Assembly (NCBI GenBank): GCA_963169045.1
Contig: CAUJDF010000039.1
Span: 1 to 64,000 of the forward strand
Length of the DNA: 64,000 bases
Direction of reading: 5' to 3'
Source of the DNA: Myxococcota bacterium
GTDB taxonomy: Bacteria > Myxococcota_A > Bradymonadia > UBA7976 > UBA1532
Under the pieces are notes generated by a model. That model had not been told where the DNA came from. It saw nothing but the letters and a program-made list of their open reading frames with translations, and did not search any database. A program made the translations under genes and the position numbers. Each line of letters starts with the position of its first letter. The stretch's first letter is position 1. This document shows positions 7,568 to 16,210 of the stretch, piece by piece.

Positions 7568-8694
7568 ACCTCAACTTCCGGGTGGAAGCCCGCTGCCCCG
7601 ACACCGAGGCGCGCCTGACGCGCTTCCGCACGGCCCACGGCGAGATCGAGACGCCGATCTTCATGCCGGTCGGCACCGTCGGCTCGGTCAAGTCGATCAC
7701 CGCCCACGAGCTCGAGGCGGTCGGCGCGTCGATCATCCTCGGCAACACCTACCACCTGGCGGTGCGGCCGGGCATCGAGACGCTGCGCGCCCTCGGGGGC
7801 ATGCACACGATGGCGCACTGGCGGCGGTCGATCCTCACCGACAGCGGCGGCTTCCAGGTGTTGTCGCTGGCGAAGCTGCGCAAGATCACGGAGCAGGGGG
7901 TCGCGTTCCGCAATCATGTGGATGGCGGCCTGATGAACCTGACACCGGAGTACTCGATCGAGATTCAGGAGGCCATCGGCAGCGACATCATGATGTGCCT
8001 GGACCACCTCCCCCCAGTGGATTCGCCGCGCCGGGAGATGGAAGAGGCGATGGCCCGCACGACGCGCTGGGCGAAGCGTTGCCTGGTGGCGCGCAAGGCC
8101 GAAGACCGGGCGATCTTCGGCATCGTCCAGGGTGGCGTCGACCTCGAACTGCGAGCGCGCCACATCGACGAGCTCTGCAGCGAGTCGTTCGAGGGCTTCG
8201 CCCTGGGCGGTCTGAGCGTCGGCGAGTCGATGCCGCAGATGTACGACACCGTGGAGTTCGCCGCGCCCCGCCTGCCGGCGGGCAAGCCACGCTACCTCAT
8301 GGGCGTGGGCCGCCCCGTGGACATCATCGAGTCGGTGGCGCGCGGCGTCGACATGTTCGACTGCGTCTACCCGACGCGAAATGCGAGAAAGGGCAATGTT
8401 TTCGCGGACCTCGGTCGGCGGAACGTCAACGTCCGCAACGCGAGGTACAAGAACGAGCGGGGACCCATCGAAGAAGGGTGTCCCTGTTTCACCTGCCGAC
8501 ACTACGGCGTGGGCTACCTGAGACACCTGCTCATCAGTGGGGAGATGCTCTCGGGCCGCCTGCTCACGATCCACAACCTGTACGTGTATCTCGACCTGAT
8601 GCGTCGCGTCCGGCTCGCGCTGCGTCAGGGAAGCTTCGCCGCTTTCCTGCGCGCGTGGCGAGGCGGTGTTGCCATCGGGGAGGTCATCTGCTAA
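7564..8694 (+). CDS. tgt: Queuine/preQ1 tRNA-guanine transglycosylase
   Basis: This 376-aa enzyme exchanges guanine-34 in GUN-anticodon tRNAs for preQ1. The first active-site Asp is in LTDSGGFQ (D93), the nucleophilic Asp is in DMFDCVYPTRNAR (D266), and the zinc site is CPCFTC (C306, C308, C311) with a later His in LLTIHNLY (H337). The ATG overlaps the queA stop (ATGA). It sits in the widely conserved order queA-tgt-yajC-secD-secF, which supports every member of the run. Confidence 0.96.
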   Translation: MNLNFRVEARCPDTEARLTRFRTAHGEIETPIFMPVGTVGSVKSITAHELEAVGASIILGNTYHLAVRPGIETLRALGGMHTMAHWRRSILTDSGGFQVLSLAKLRKITEQGVAFRNHVDGGLMNLTPEYSIEIQEAIGSDIMMCLDHLPPVDSPRREMEEAMARTTRWAKRCLVARKAEDRAIFGIVQGGVDLELRARHIDELCSESFEGFALGGLSVGESMPQMYDTVEFAAPRLPAGKPRYLMGVGRPVDIIESVARGVDMFDCVYPTRNARKGNVFADLGRRNVNVRNARYKNERGPIEEGCPCFTCRHYGVGYLRHLLISGEMLSGRLLTIHNLYVYLDLMRRVRLALRQGSFAAFLRAWRGGVAIGEVIC

Positions 8695-8763
8695 AGCCTT
8701 GCGGCCCTTGACCACGGAACGTCACGCGTCGTCGCGTCCGAAGTGCGACGAAGGGAAAAGCAC

Positions 8764-9114
8764 GTGAACAACTGGATTCTGCTTGCGGTGGGGCAGGCGG
8801 ACGGCGCGGCCCCCGGCGGCCCTGGCGGCATGCTCGGCGGCATCCTGCCGATGCTGATCATCTTCGCCGTCTTCTACTTCTTGATCATCCGCCCGCAAGC
8901 GAAGCGCCAGAAAGAGCACCGCGGGATGCTCGAGCAGCTCAAGAAGGGCGACCGCGTCGTCACCAACGGCGGCCTCATCGGCACCGTCTGGTCGCTCGAC
9001 GACAAGGAGCTCACGCTCGAGATCGCCGAGAAGGTGAAGGTCAAGGTCCTCCGCAGCCAGGTCGCCGCGCTCTATCCGGCCACGAGCGGCGCCGCGCCCG
9101 AGTCGAAGGAATAG
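8764..9114 (+). CDS. yajC: Preprotein translocase accessory subunit YajC
   Basis: YajC is a small single-pass inner-membrane protein associated with SecDF. The 116-aa product has an Ala/Gly-rich N-terminus, one membrane segment (ILPMLIIFAVFYFLIIRPQ) and the hallmark RPQAKRQKEH followed by LKKGDRVVTNGGLIGTV. I chose the GTG at 8764 because GAAGGGAAAAG ends about 3 nt before it and the sequence from VNNWILL fits the family; a start at 8743 would add seven charged residues. It is followed 3 nt later by secD. Confidence 0.93.
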   Translation: MNNWILLAVGQADGAAPGGPGGMLGGILPMLIIFAVFYFLIIRPQAKRQKEHRGMLEQLKKGDRVVTNGGLIGTVWSLDDKELTLEIAEKVKVKVLRSQVAALYPATSGAAPESKE

Positions 9115-9117
9115 TCG

Positions 9118-10989
9118 ATGAACCGTGAGTGGAAGTGGAAGGTCCTCGGGGTCATCGGCCTCGTGGTCCTCGCCGTCTTGATGCTGGTGCCCACGATGGT
9201 GGGCACCAGGGGTGAAGAGTCGCCCCTTCCGGGCTGGTTCACCAAGGTGTTCAGCCAGCGCATCGTGCTGGGCCTCGACCTGCAGGGCGGCATCCACCTG
9301 CAGTACAAGGTCGACATCGAAGAGGCGCTGGTGCGCCGCACGGCGCAGCTCGCCGGCAACGTCGAGGCGAGCCTCCAGAAGGAGGCCGGCGTCACGGCGA
9401 AGGCCGCGCCCGCGGCGCTCGAGGGCGAGCTCGACGAGGTCACGCGCATCCAGGTGACGTTCCCCGACGCCGCCGCCGCCGAGAAGCTCGACCGCGACTT
9501 CGTCTCCCGCTTCGTGCCCGACTACACGCTGGAGCGTCGCGACGGCGCGACGGTCTTCCTCGAGATGCGCCAGGACGCCATCGACGCCTTCCGCACCGAT
9601 GCGCTCGACAAGGCGGTCGACACCATCGAGCGCCGCATCAACGAGTTCGGCGTCGCCGAGAGCAGCGTCACGAAGCGCGGCGAGAACGAGCTCGTCGTGC
9701 AGTTGCCCGGCGTGAAGGAAGAGGAGTTCGGCGCAGCGAAGGAGAAGCTGGGCCAGACCGGCCAGCTGCGGTTCCAGATCGAGGCCGATCCGCGCACCGC
9801 GCAGGCCTTCATGGCCAAGGTCGCCGGGCGGGCGCCCAAGGCCGACAGCTGGCCGGCGGAGCTCGATCCGAAGCTGCAGAACCACAAGGTGGCCAACCTC
9901 GGCTTCACCGTGCGCAGCACGAGCCGCGAGCTCCTCGACTACATGGCCCAGGGCCAGGCCGACGCCGCCGAGTACATCGTCGGCATCGAAGAGCTCTTCG
10001 TCGACCCGCGCAAGCCCAATCTCGACCAGATCCAGACGCTGACCCCCGAGCAGGAGAACTCGCTCAAGCGCCGCAAGGCGTACGACCCCGAGGCGTCGGT
10101 GGTGCCGGCGTACCAGCTCCACTACCTGCAGCTGAAGGCGGGCATGAGCGGCGACAAGGTCGTCGACGCGCGCGTCGGCTTCGACCAGTTCAACCGGCCC
10201 GAGGTCTACATGACCTTCGACCGCACGGACGCCGAGCGCTTCTTCGAGATGACCAAGGCGCACGTCAACGAGCGCATGGCGATCATGATCGACGAGATCG
10301 TCTACAGCGCACCGAACATCGAGGAGCCGATCCCGGGCGGCAACGTCCGCATCCGCCTCGGCGCCGTCGGCCAATCGGCCTTCAAGGAAGCGACGGCCCT
10401 CGTCGCCGTGCTGAAGAGCGGCGCGCTGCAGGCGCCCCTCCGAAAGATGTACGACAGCCAGATCGGGCCGACGCTCGGCTCCGACTCGGTCGAGGCCGGC
10501 AAGATGGCCGTCCTGGTCTCCTTCGTGATGGTCGTGATCTTCCTCGGCTTCTACTACAAGGCCGGCGGCATCATCGCCGACATCGGCCTCGCGGTGAACC
10601 TGCTGTTCACCGTGGCGCTCCTGGCCGCATTCGGCGCCACGCTGACGCTGCCGGGCCTCGGCGGCATCGCGCTCACCTTCGGTGCCGCCGTCGATGCGAA
10701 CGTGCTGATCAACGAGCGCATCCGCGAGGAGCTGCGGCGCGGCAAGAGCGTCCGCCAGGCGATCGCGCTTGGCTACGACCGCGCCTTCAGCGCCATCTTC
10801 GACGGCAATCTCACGATGGTGCTCGCGGCGCTGATCCTCTACCAGTTCGGCACGGGTCCCATTCGCGGCTTCGCCGTCACGCTGGCCATCGGCGTCATCT
10901 GCTCGATGTTCACCGCCGTCGTCGTGACGCGCGTGATCTTCGACTTCGTCTACGGTCGCGGCCCCGCGCCACACAAGATGAGCATCTGA
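9118..10989 (+). CDS. secD: Protein translocase subunit SecD
   Basis: SecD is an RND-type inner-membrane protein that uses the proton gradient to help complete Sec export. The 623-aa product has an N-terminal membrane segment (VIGLVVLAVLMLVPTMVG), the D1 motif RIVLGLDLQGGIHLQY, large periplasmic P1 domains, a second conserved block DSQIGPTLGSDSVEAGK, and five C-terminal membrane segments including LGFYYKAGGIIADIGLAVN and FGAAVDANVLINERIREE. Length is normal. It begins 3 nt after yajC and is followed by secF after 10 nt containing GAGGAGG. Confidence 0.97.
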   Translation: MNREWKWKVLGVIGLVVLAVLMLVPTMVGTRGEESPLPGWFTKVFSQRIVLGLDLQGGIHLQYKVDIEEALVRRTAQLAGNVEASLQKEAGVTAKAAPAALEGELDEVTRIQVTFPDAAAAEKLDRDFVSRFVPDYTLERRDGATVFLEMRQDAIDAFRTDALDKAVDTIERRINEFGVAESSVTKRGENELVVQLPGVKEEEFGAAKEKLGQTGQLRFQIEADPRTAQAFMAKVAGRAPKADSWPAELDPKLQNHKVANLGFTVRSTSRELLDYMAQGQADAAEYIVGIEELFVDPRKPNLDQIQTLTPEQENSLKRRKAYDPEASVVPAYQLHYLQLKAGMSGDKVVDARVGFDQFNRPEVYMTFDRTDAERFFEMTKAHVNERMAIMIDEIVYSAPNIEEPIPGGNVRIRLGAVGQSAFKEATALVAVLKSGALQAPLRKMYDSQIGPTLGSDSVEAGKMAVLVSFVMVVIFLGFYYKAGGIIADIGLAVNLLFTVALLAAFGATLTLPGLGGIALTFGAAVDANVLINERIREELRRGKSVRQAIALGYDRAFSAIFDGNLTMVLAALILYQFGTGPIRGFAVTLAIGVICSMFTAVVVTRVIFDFVYGRGPAPHKMSI

Positions 10990-10999
10990 GGAGGTCGCC

Positions 11000-12169
11000 A
11001 TGGAGTTCTTCAAGCCTGGCGTCCGGTACGACTTCATGGGGATCGCCCGCGTCTGCGGCATCCTCAGCATCGCGGGCGTGGTGCTCTCGTGGGGCCTCGT
11101 CTTCACCAAGGGCCTCAACTTCGGCATCGACTTCGCCGGCGGCACCGAGGCGCTGATCGCCTTCAATGAACCGATCGACGTCGGCGAGCTGCGCACCACC
11201 GTCGAAGGCACGGGCCTCGAGAAGCCCGAGGTCGTGACCTACGGCCTCAACAATGAGGGCCGGTACTTCGTCCGCAGCCAGACGCAGACGCTGCTGACCG
11301 AGGCCGACACCGCGAAGCTGAGGCAGGCGGTCGAGAAGGTCGGCGCCCCCACGCTCTGGGACACCAAGGACGAGACGGGCGAGGAGATCCGCTTTCAGTT
11401 CGACGGTGCGAAGGACGTCGCCGCGCTGCAGGCGGCGGTCGCCGAGTCGGGCGTCCCCAACGTGCAGGTGTCGCAGCAGAGCGGCGGCGCCAATCCGGTC
11501 TACGTGCTCAACGTGCCCGGCGTCCGCTCGAAGCTGACCGAGTCCATGAAGGCGGCGTACGGGGACAAGTTCAAGAGCATCGACCGCCTCGAGACCGTCG
11601 GCTCCGCCGTCGGTCGCGAGATGCGCGAGCAGGGCGCGTTGGCGCTCCTGTACGCGGTCATCGGCGTCGTGCTGTACATCGTGTTCCGCTTCGATGCGCG
11701 CTACGGCCCGGGCGCAGCGGCGGCGCTCGTCCACGACGTGAGCGTGACGATCGGCATCTACGCGCTGCTCGGCCTCGAGTTCAACCTGCCGATCGTGGCC
11801 GCGCTGCTCTCGCTCGTCGGCTACTCGATCAACGACACGGTGGTGGTCTACGACCGCATCCGGGAGAACGTGCAGGGTGGCGTCGGCAAGGACCTCACCG
11901 AGACGATCAACATCAGCGTGAGCGAGACGCTGGGCCGCACGATCAACACGTCGCTGGCGTCCTTCTTCGGCGTGCTCGCCATCTACATCTTCTGCGGCGG
12001 CACGGTGCAGAACTTCGCCTTCGCGATGATGGTCGGCATCATCATCGGCACCTACTCGTCGATCTACGTCGCGAACCCGCTCGTGCTCTTCACCGACCGG
12101 TACCTCGCCAGCCGCAGCGCCGGCGGGCCGACGAAGACGTCGACGCCTGCCCGCGCCAGCCGACCCTGA
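11000..12169 (+). CDS. secF: Protein translocase subunit SecF
   Basis: SecF pairs with SecD in the membrane. The 389-aa product shows the first membrane segment, the F1 block KGLNFGIDFAGGTEALI, a periplasmic domain, then AVGREMREQGALALLYAVIGVV and the membrane signatures VALLSLVGYSINDTVVVYDRIRE and TINTSLASFFGVLAIYIF. A good Shine-Dalgarno GAGGAGG ends about 5 nt before the ATG. The periplasmic domain is somewhat longer than in E. coli SecF. The C-terminus ends in a short Lys/Thr/Pro-rich tail. Confidence 0.96.
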   Translation: MEFFKPGVRYDFMGIARVCGILSIAGVVLSWGLVFTKGLNFGIDFAGGTEALIAFNEPIDVGELRTTVEGTGLEKPEVVTYGLNNEGRYFVRSQTQTLLTEADTAKLRQAVEKVGAPTLWDTKDETGEEIRFQFDGAKDVAALQAAVAESGVPNVQVSQQSGGANPVYVLNVPGVRSKLTESMKAAYGDKFKSIDRLETVGSAVGREMREQGALALLYAVIGVVLYIVFRFDARYGPGAAAALVHDVSVTIGIYALLGLEFNLPIVAALLSLVGYSINDTVVVYDRIRENVQGGVGKDLTETINISVSETLGRTINTSLASFFGVLAIYIFCGGTVQNFAFAMMVGIIIGTYSSIYVANPLVLFTDRYLASRSAGGPTKTSTPARASRP

Positions 12170-12188
12170 TCCTGCCTGCGGGGCGACG

Positions 12189-12464
12189 ATGAACGACGAC
12201 GACCGTCGCCTGCTCGGCGGCCGGCTGCGCGAGCGCCGACGGCCGCGTCGTTCGCCCTGGCTCCGCGTCATCGCGTACGCGGTGGCGCTCGCGCTCGTGA
12301 TTCACGTGATGTATCTGCTGAACGAACGCGGCTCGGCCATGCTGACGGCGATCTTCGGACGTCTGGCCGGAGAGGAAGCGAAGGCGCCGCCGTCCGCGCC
12401 GGCCACTGAGCCCGTCCCGATGCGCGAGATCGTGGTGCCGGCCTCGCCGAGCGCCGCGCCGTGA
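12189..12464 (+). CDS. Small single-pass membrane protein of unknown function
   Basis: A 91-aa protein with an Arg-rich N-terminus (RRLLGGRLRERRRPRRSP), one membrane segment near residues 26-45 (VIAYAVALALVIHVMYLLN) and a Pro/Ala-rich tail. By the positive-inside rule the tail should be outside the cytoplasm. I do not recognise a family. It follows secF by 19 nt and its stop overlaps the GTG of trmB, so it is probably transcribed with the Sec genes. Confidence 0.65.
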   Translation: MNDDDRRLLGGRLRERRRPRRSPWLRVIAYAVALALVIHVMYLLNERGSAMLTAIFGRLAGEEAKAPPSAPATEPVPMREIVVPASPSAAP

Positions 12465-13144
12465 GTCGCCTGCGGGGACCCATGCCGCCGGTGCCGGCGG
12501 TCGACGCGCCCTGGCCCATCCTCAACGCGCAGCTCTTCGGCGACGTGATGGCGGGCGGCTACCACCTGGCGCCGCGGCCCGAGGCGCTACCGCTCGACTG
12601 GACGGCCGTGTTCGGCCGCGAGGCGCCGCGCACGCTGGAGGTCGGTTTCAACCGGGGCCGCTTTCTGCGTGGGCTCGCCGATCGATGGGCGGACCACGAC
12701 CACGTCGGCATCGAGGTGCGGCGACGGTACGCCTGGACGGTCGCCCAGGAGATGCTCGCGGCCGAGGGGCCGCGCAACGCGGCGCTCATCTGGGGGGACG
12801 CCCGGTTGCTCGTCCCGGCGCTGTTCGGACCGGGTACGCTCGCGGGCGTGTTCATCAACTTCCCCGATCCGTGGTGGAAGCGGAAGCATGCCAAGCGTCG
12901 CCTCGTGGACGAGTCCTTCGCGGCCCAGCTGAGCGTTGCGCTTCGTCCCGGCGGGCGCATCTGGGTCAAGTCCGACGCCGCGCTGATCGCCGACGACATC
13001 GAGGGGGTGCTGCGCGGCGAGCCCCGCCTCGAGGGACCGACCGCTTTCGGCCAGGACGACCTGCCTCTCAGCTACCGCGAGCGCAAGTGCCTCGCGGCCG
13101 GCCTGCCCATCACGCGCTACTTCTTCACGCGTCGTCCCGAGTAG
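12461..13144 (+). CDS. trmB: tRNA (guanine-N7-)-methyltransferase
   Basis: TrmB makes m7G46 in tRNA using S-adenosylmethionine. The 227-aa product contains the SAM loop TLEVGFNRGRFL, the acidic block HVGIEVRRRYAW and the diagnostic INFPDPWWKRKHAKRRLVDE, ending with a typical FFTRRPE-like tail. The SAM loop has Asn in place of the usual G-x-G second Gly (VGFNRGRF), a mild variation. The GTG start overlaps the previous stop (GTGA). Confidence 0.92.
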   Translation: MSRLRGPMPPVPAVDAPWPILNAQLFGDVMAGGYHLAPRPEALPLDWTAVFGREAPRTLEVGFNRGRFLRGLADRWADHDHVGIEVRRRYAWTVAQEMLAAEGPRNAALIWGDARLLVPALFGPGTLAGVFINFPDPWWKRKHAKRRLVDESFAAQLSVALRPGGRIWVKSDAALIADDIEGVLRGEPRLEGPTAFGQDDLPLSYRERKCLAAGLPITRYFFTRRPE

Positions 13145-13164
13145 ACTGGTCCTTAGGGGTGCGT

Positions 13165-13179
13165 GCGCCACATCGGCGC
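13165..13179. terminator. Possible bidirectional terminator hairpin
   Basis: GCGCC-ACATC-GGCGC forms a short GC-rich hairpin in the 48-nt gap between the convergent trmB and the 82-aa membrane gene; GGTCC and GGACC flank it. No U-tract is present, so this is a weak call. Confidence 0.3.
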
Positions 13180-13192
13180 TCGGCCGGACCCT

Positions 13193-13441
13193 TCAGTCGA
13201 TGGCGAAGATGTCGACCTCCCGGACGGGTGTCCGCGCGAAGAAGTGCAGGGCGACCGCCGAGATCGCCGTGAGCACGAGGAACGTACCGAGCGTGATGAG
13301 GACGCGGTCGAGCACCCGTCGTCCACGGAAGGCGATCGCCGCGAGGGCCACCGCGAACAGCAGGTTCGCCCCCAGGAACAGGATCGCCAGATCGCGGTCG
13401 AGCGTCAGCGCGACGGCCCAGATGGGTCCGAGACTCCTCAA
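13193..13441 (-). CDS. Small two-helix membrane protein
   Basis: An 82-aa hydrophobic protein with two probable membrane helices (LAILFLGANLLFAVALAAIAF and LITLGTFLVLTAISAVALHFF) separated by a basic loop (RGRRVLDR). The TTG start is chosen because it overlaps the CPBP stop as TTGA, the same arrangement seen for other gene pairs here. I do not recognise a family. It is most likely co-expressed with the CPBP gene upstream. Confidence 0.6.
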   Translation of the reverse strand: MRSLGPIWAVALTLDRDLAILFLGANLLFAVALAAIAFRGRRVLDRVLITLGTFLVLTAISAVALHFFARTPVREVDIFAID

Positions 13442-13971
13442 GCGGGTTCCGTGCTGCGCGGACGCAGAAGGTAGTGGAAGTTGAAGTAGTTGATGGTGAA
13501 GTGGGCGAGCAGGGGGGCGAGCAGCGAGCCGCGCGCCTCGAACATCCAGCCGAACGCGAAGCCCATCACCATCGCCGCGATGGTCCAAGGGAGCAGGGAG
13601 CGTTGGGCCGGCAGGTGGGCCAACCCGAAGAGAACCGACGTGGCGACGAGGCCGAGCAGCGGTTGAAGGAAGCCGCGAAAGAACAGCTCCTCGGCCAGGG
13701 CGCTCGCGACGACGATGCCTGGCACCTCCCGGTGCCGGATGGGCCGGAGCACCTCGCGGAACTCGGCGTCGAGCCGCTGCGCCCAGCCGAAGCGCGCCGA
13801 CAAGATGCGGGTCAGCACGACCGTGAGCAGCCCGAAGCCGACGCCGAGCGCCACATCGACCGTCACGCCGCCCGGCGCGGAGTGAACGTAGAACAGCTCG
13901 CGCACCGAACCCCGGAAGACCGCTTGCAGGAGCAGCGTCGCCACCACCAGGACGGCGTACGAGATGAGCAT
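13438..13971 (-). CDS. CPBP family intramembrane metalloprotease (Abi)
   Basis: A 177-aa polytopic protein of the CAAX protease / bacteriocin-processing (CPBP) family. The glutamate pair is in ALAEELFFRG (E94, E95, EExxxR), the first His motif in FGLAHLP and the second in LLAHFTINYFNFH. These residues form the metal-type active site inside the membrane. A GTG at 13983 would add four residues; a TAACAT -10-like box lies at 13992-13997, so the transcript could begin almost at that GTG. Substrates of such proteins are rarely known. The small hydrophobic gene overlapping its stop may act with it. Confidence 0.85.
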   Translation of the reverse strand: MLISYAVLVVATLLLQAVFRGSVRELFYVHSAPGGVTVDVALGVGFGLLTVVLTRILSARFGWAQRLDAEFREVLRPIRHREVPGIVVASALAEELFFRGFLQPLLGLVATSVLFGLAHLPAQRSLLPWTIAAMVMGFAFGWMFEARGSLLAPLLAHFTINYFNFHYLLRPRSTEPA

Positions 13972-14055
13972 GGTGCGAGCCACGGCGCGGCATGTTACCA
14001 CCGTGATCCCGCCGGTGCACCCGCGCGGCCGAGGCGGCGCCGGACGTTTTGGGGT

Positions 14056-16200
14056 TTGCTGCTCACTCCGCTGCTGAGCGGATGCGGAGGCGCGGAGGAC
14101 GACGCCGTCCAGAACGACGCGGCGGTCGTCGATGCGTCGCCCGCCGACGCGGCCTTCTGCGTCGACGACGCCTACGGCCCCGGGACCGCCGAGCTTCCTT
14201 CGGCGCGGCTGCCCGCCGGGGTCCACTCGCTCGTCGCCTGCCCGGGGACGGAGGACTGGTTCGGGGTGGGGCTGGCGCCGGGCACCGACGTGCATGCCAC
14301 TGTGGACGCGGCGTCCGCGTTCTCCCTCACGGCCCGCGGGGTCGATGGCGCCCTTCTCGCCACGGGCGGCGCGGTCACGTTTCGCATCCCGCTGGGCGGC
14401 GCGGTGATCGGTGTCGGCGGGCGACACAATGCGGCGGTCGCGTACACCTTGACGCTGCGCGAGGCCGCCAGTCCGGGTCCCTGCGTGGCGGACGCCGCGG
14501 AGCCCGACGACACGCCCGCGGCCGCCGTCCCGCTCGGCGCCGGACGGCACGGCGGGCGAACGGTCTGCGCCGGGGACGTCGACTGGATCTCCGTCGAGGC
14601 CGCCGCGGCGGGTGAGCGGGTCGGCGTCGCGATCGAGGGGAGCGCGGTGCGGGCCGCGGCCTACGTCGAGGTGGGCGGCCGGCTGGTGCGCGCGCTCGAG
14701 GGCGCCGCGCTGGACCTCGTCGCGTGGGCCCCGCGGCAGACGATTCATGTCCGCATCGAGGGGTCCGACGCCGAGGCCGAAGCGCGCTACGCGGTCCGGG
14801 TGTCGAAGGTGCCCGCCGACGCACGCGTCGCGCGAGTCGCGGGGCGCGCCTTCGTCCCGCACCGTGCTCTCGGCCCGGACGGCCTCGCTCCCGCCGTGGA
14901 GCGGCCGGCCGCCGGTCTCCGCGTCGACGTCGTGCGCGCCGACACCGCAGTGCTCGTCGGTCTGGGCCTGGCGGACGAGACGGGCGCCTTCGCTGTCGAT
15001 TACGCCGCTGACGGCGAGAGCGATTACGACCTGCGCCTCGTCGCCGCGGTCGACGGTGCGGTCGCGCCGGTCACCGTGGGCCCGGAGGTGGCGACGCCGT
15101 GGGCCGTCGTCGTCCGCCGCCTCGCCGTCGACGGCGCTCACGGCGTCGAGGCGTCCGTGGCCGCGGACGAGCCTGTGGCGGCTGCGTTTCACGTCGCGCG
15201 GACGCTGGCGCACGGCCTTGGGCGGGTGGCCGAGGTGGCGCCCGCCCATCCGGCCCCCCCGCTTGCGGTCCGTTGGGCGCCGGGCACCGCCGCCCCCTGC
15301 CACACGTGCTTCGTGCCGGGATCGGCGCCGCGGATCGAGCTCTCGGGCCTGCTGCGCGATCCCGACGAGTGGGACGACGCCGTCGTCCTGCACGAGCTCG
15401 GGCACTACGTGTTGTCGGTCTTCAGCCGCGACGAGAGCCCGGGTGGTCGTCACGATGGCAGCCCGCTTCCGCCGCCGATCGCCTGGTCCGAAGGGTTCGC
15501 GACGTTCCACGCATCTTGGTCGCTCGGCACGTCGGCTCAGCTCGACGCGCGGGCCAGCGGCGTGTCGGTGCTGGACCTCGAGATGCTGGACGACGCTCGG
15601 GCGCACGGCACCACCGACGGGACGATGAGCGGCGACCTGTCCGAGCGACTCGTGGCCGCGGTCCTCTGGGATTTGGACGACGCCGCCGACGACGTGACCG
15701 ACGCCGACGCAGTCGAGCTCGACGACGTCTTCGCGCCGGTCTTCGGCGCGCTCGCCGAGGGCGACCACGATCGGGGCGCAGCCGGTCCCGACTTCGTCGA
15801 CTACCTCGACGGCCTGCGCTGCACGACGGACGCCTCTGGGTTCGCGGGCATCGAGGCGTTGCTCGTCGCGCGTGACTTTCCATACGACGGCGCGCCGGCC
15901 TGCGCGCGCCACAAGTCCTCGTCACCTTTGAAGATCTCCCGAAAGCTGGACGAGCTCTTGGTCGAGGCGTCGGCGTCGGGCCGTCTCGTCGTCTGGCGCG
16001 GCGACGAGCGCCTGGTGGCGATGGTGGCCCCGGGCCAGGTCGTGCGCTGGCGTCCGCCGGTCAGCGGTCCCGCGTTCGTCGGCGTCTCGCTCGAGGCGCC
16101 GGGCCGCCGCGATGTCGAGGCGTTCCCCTGGGAGCCGGTGAAGCCGCGGGTGTTGGCCACGCAGGTACGAGCGGGCGCGGTCGAGGCGAAGTGGCGCTGA
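14056..16200 (+). CDS. Secreted lipoprotein with HExxH zinc metallopeptidase motif
   Basis: About 714 aa. A short hydrophobic start ends in a lipobox (PLLSGC), then Asp/Ala-rich linker and beta-rich segments. The C-terminal half has HELGH (H446-H450) and, 29 residues on, WSEGFATF with Glu479, the gluzincin arrangement of M1/thermolysin-like peptidases. A CHTC pair lies before it. The start is uncertain: the only in-frame start is a TTG at 14056, which would give a signal peptide lacking the usual positive N-region. The in-frame codons just upstream encode RPRRRRTFWGLLL, and a one-base change in the TTTTGGGG run at 14047 would connect them to a GTG at 14002. Peptidase activity is inferred from the motif. 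Confidence 0.7.
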   Translation: MLLTPLLSGCGGAEDDAVQNDAAVVDASPADAAFCVDDAYGPGTAELPSARLPAGVHSLVACPGTEDWFGVGLAPGTDVHATVDAASAFSLTARGVDGALLATGGAVTFRIPLGGAVIGVGGRHNAAVAYTLTLREAASPGPCVADAAEPDDTPAAAVPLGAGRHGGRTVCAGDVDWISVEAAAAGERVGVAIEGSAVRAAAYVEVGGRLVRALEGAALDLVAWAPRQTIHVRIEGSDAEAEARYAVRVSKVPADARVARVAGRAFVPHRALGPDGLAPAVERPAAGLRVDVVRADTAVLVGLGLADETGAFAVDYAADGESDYDLRLVAAVDGAVAPVTVGPEVATPWAVVVRRLAVDGAHGVEASVAADEPVAAAFHVARTLAHGLGRVAEVAPAHPAPPLAVRWAPGTAAPCHTCFVPGSAPRIELSGLLRDPDEWDDAVVLHELGHYVLSVFSRDESPGGRHDGSPLPPPIAWSEGFATFHASWSLGTSAQLDARASGVSVLDLEMLDDARAHGTTDGTMSGDLSERLVAAVLWDLDDAADDVTDADAVELDDVFAPVFGALAEGDHDRGAAGPDFVDYLDGLRCTTDASGFAGIEALLVARDFPYDGAPACARHKSSSPLKISRKLDELLVEASASGRLVVWRGDERLVAMVAPGQVVRWRPPVSGPAFVGVSLEAPGRRDVEAFPWEPVKPRVLATQVRAGAVEAKWR

Positions 16201-16210
16201 GGCGCGCCGA

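Noticed and set aside
8722-11211. 829-codon minus-strand frame opposite yajC-secD
   Set aside because: Composition of a shadow frame (runs of DDQD, EHRR); the plus strand carries the conserved Sec genes.
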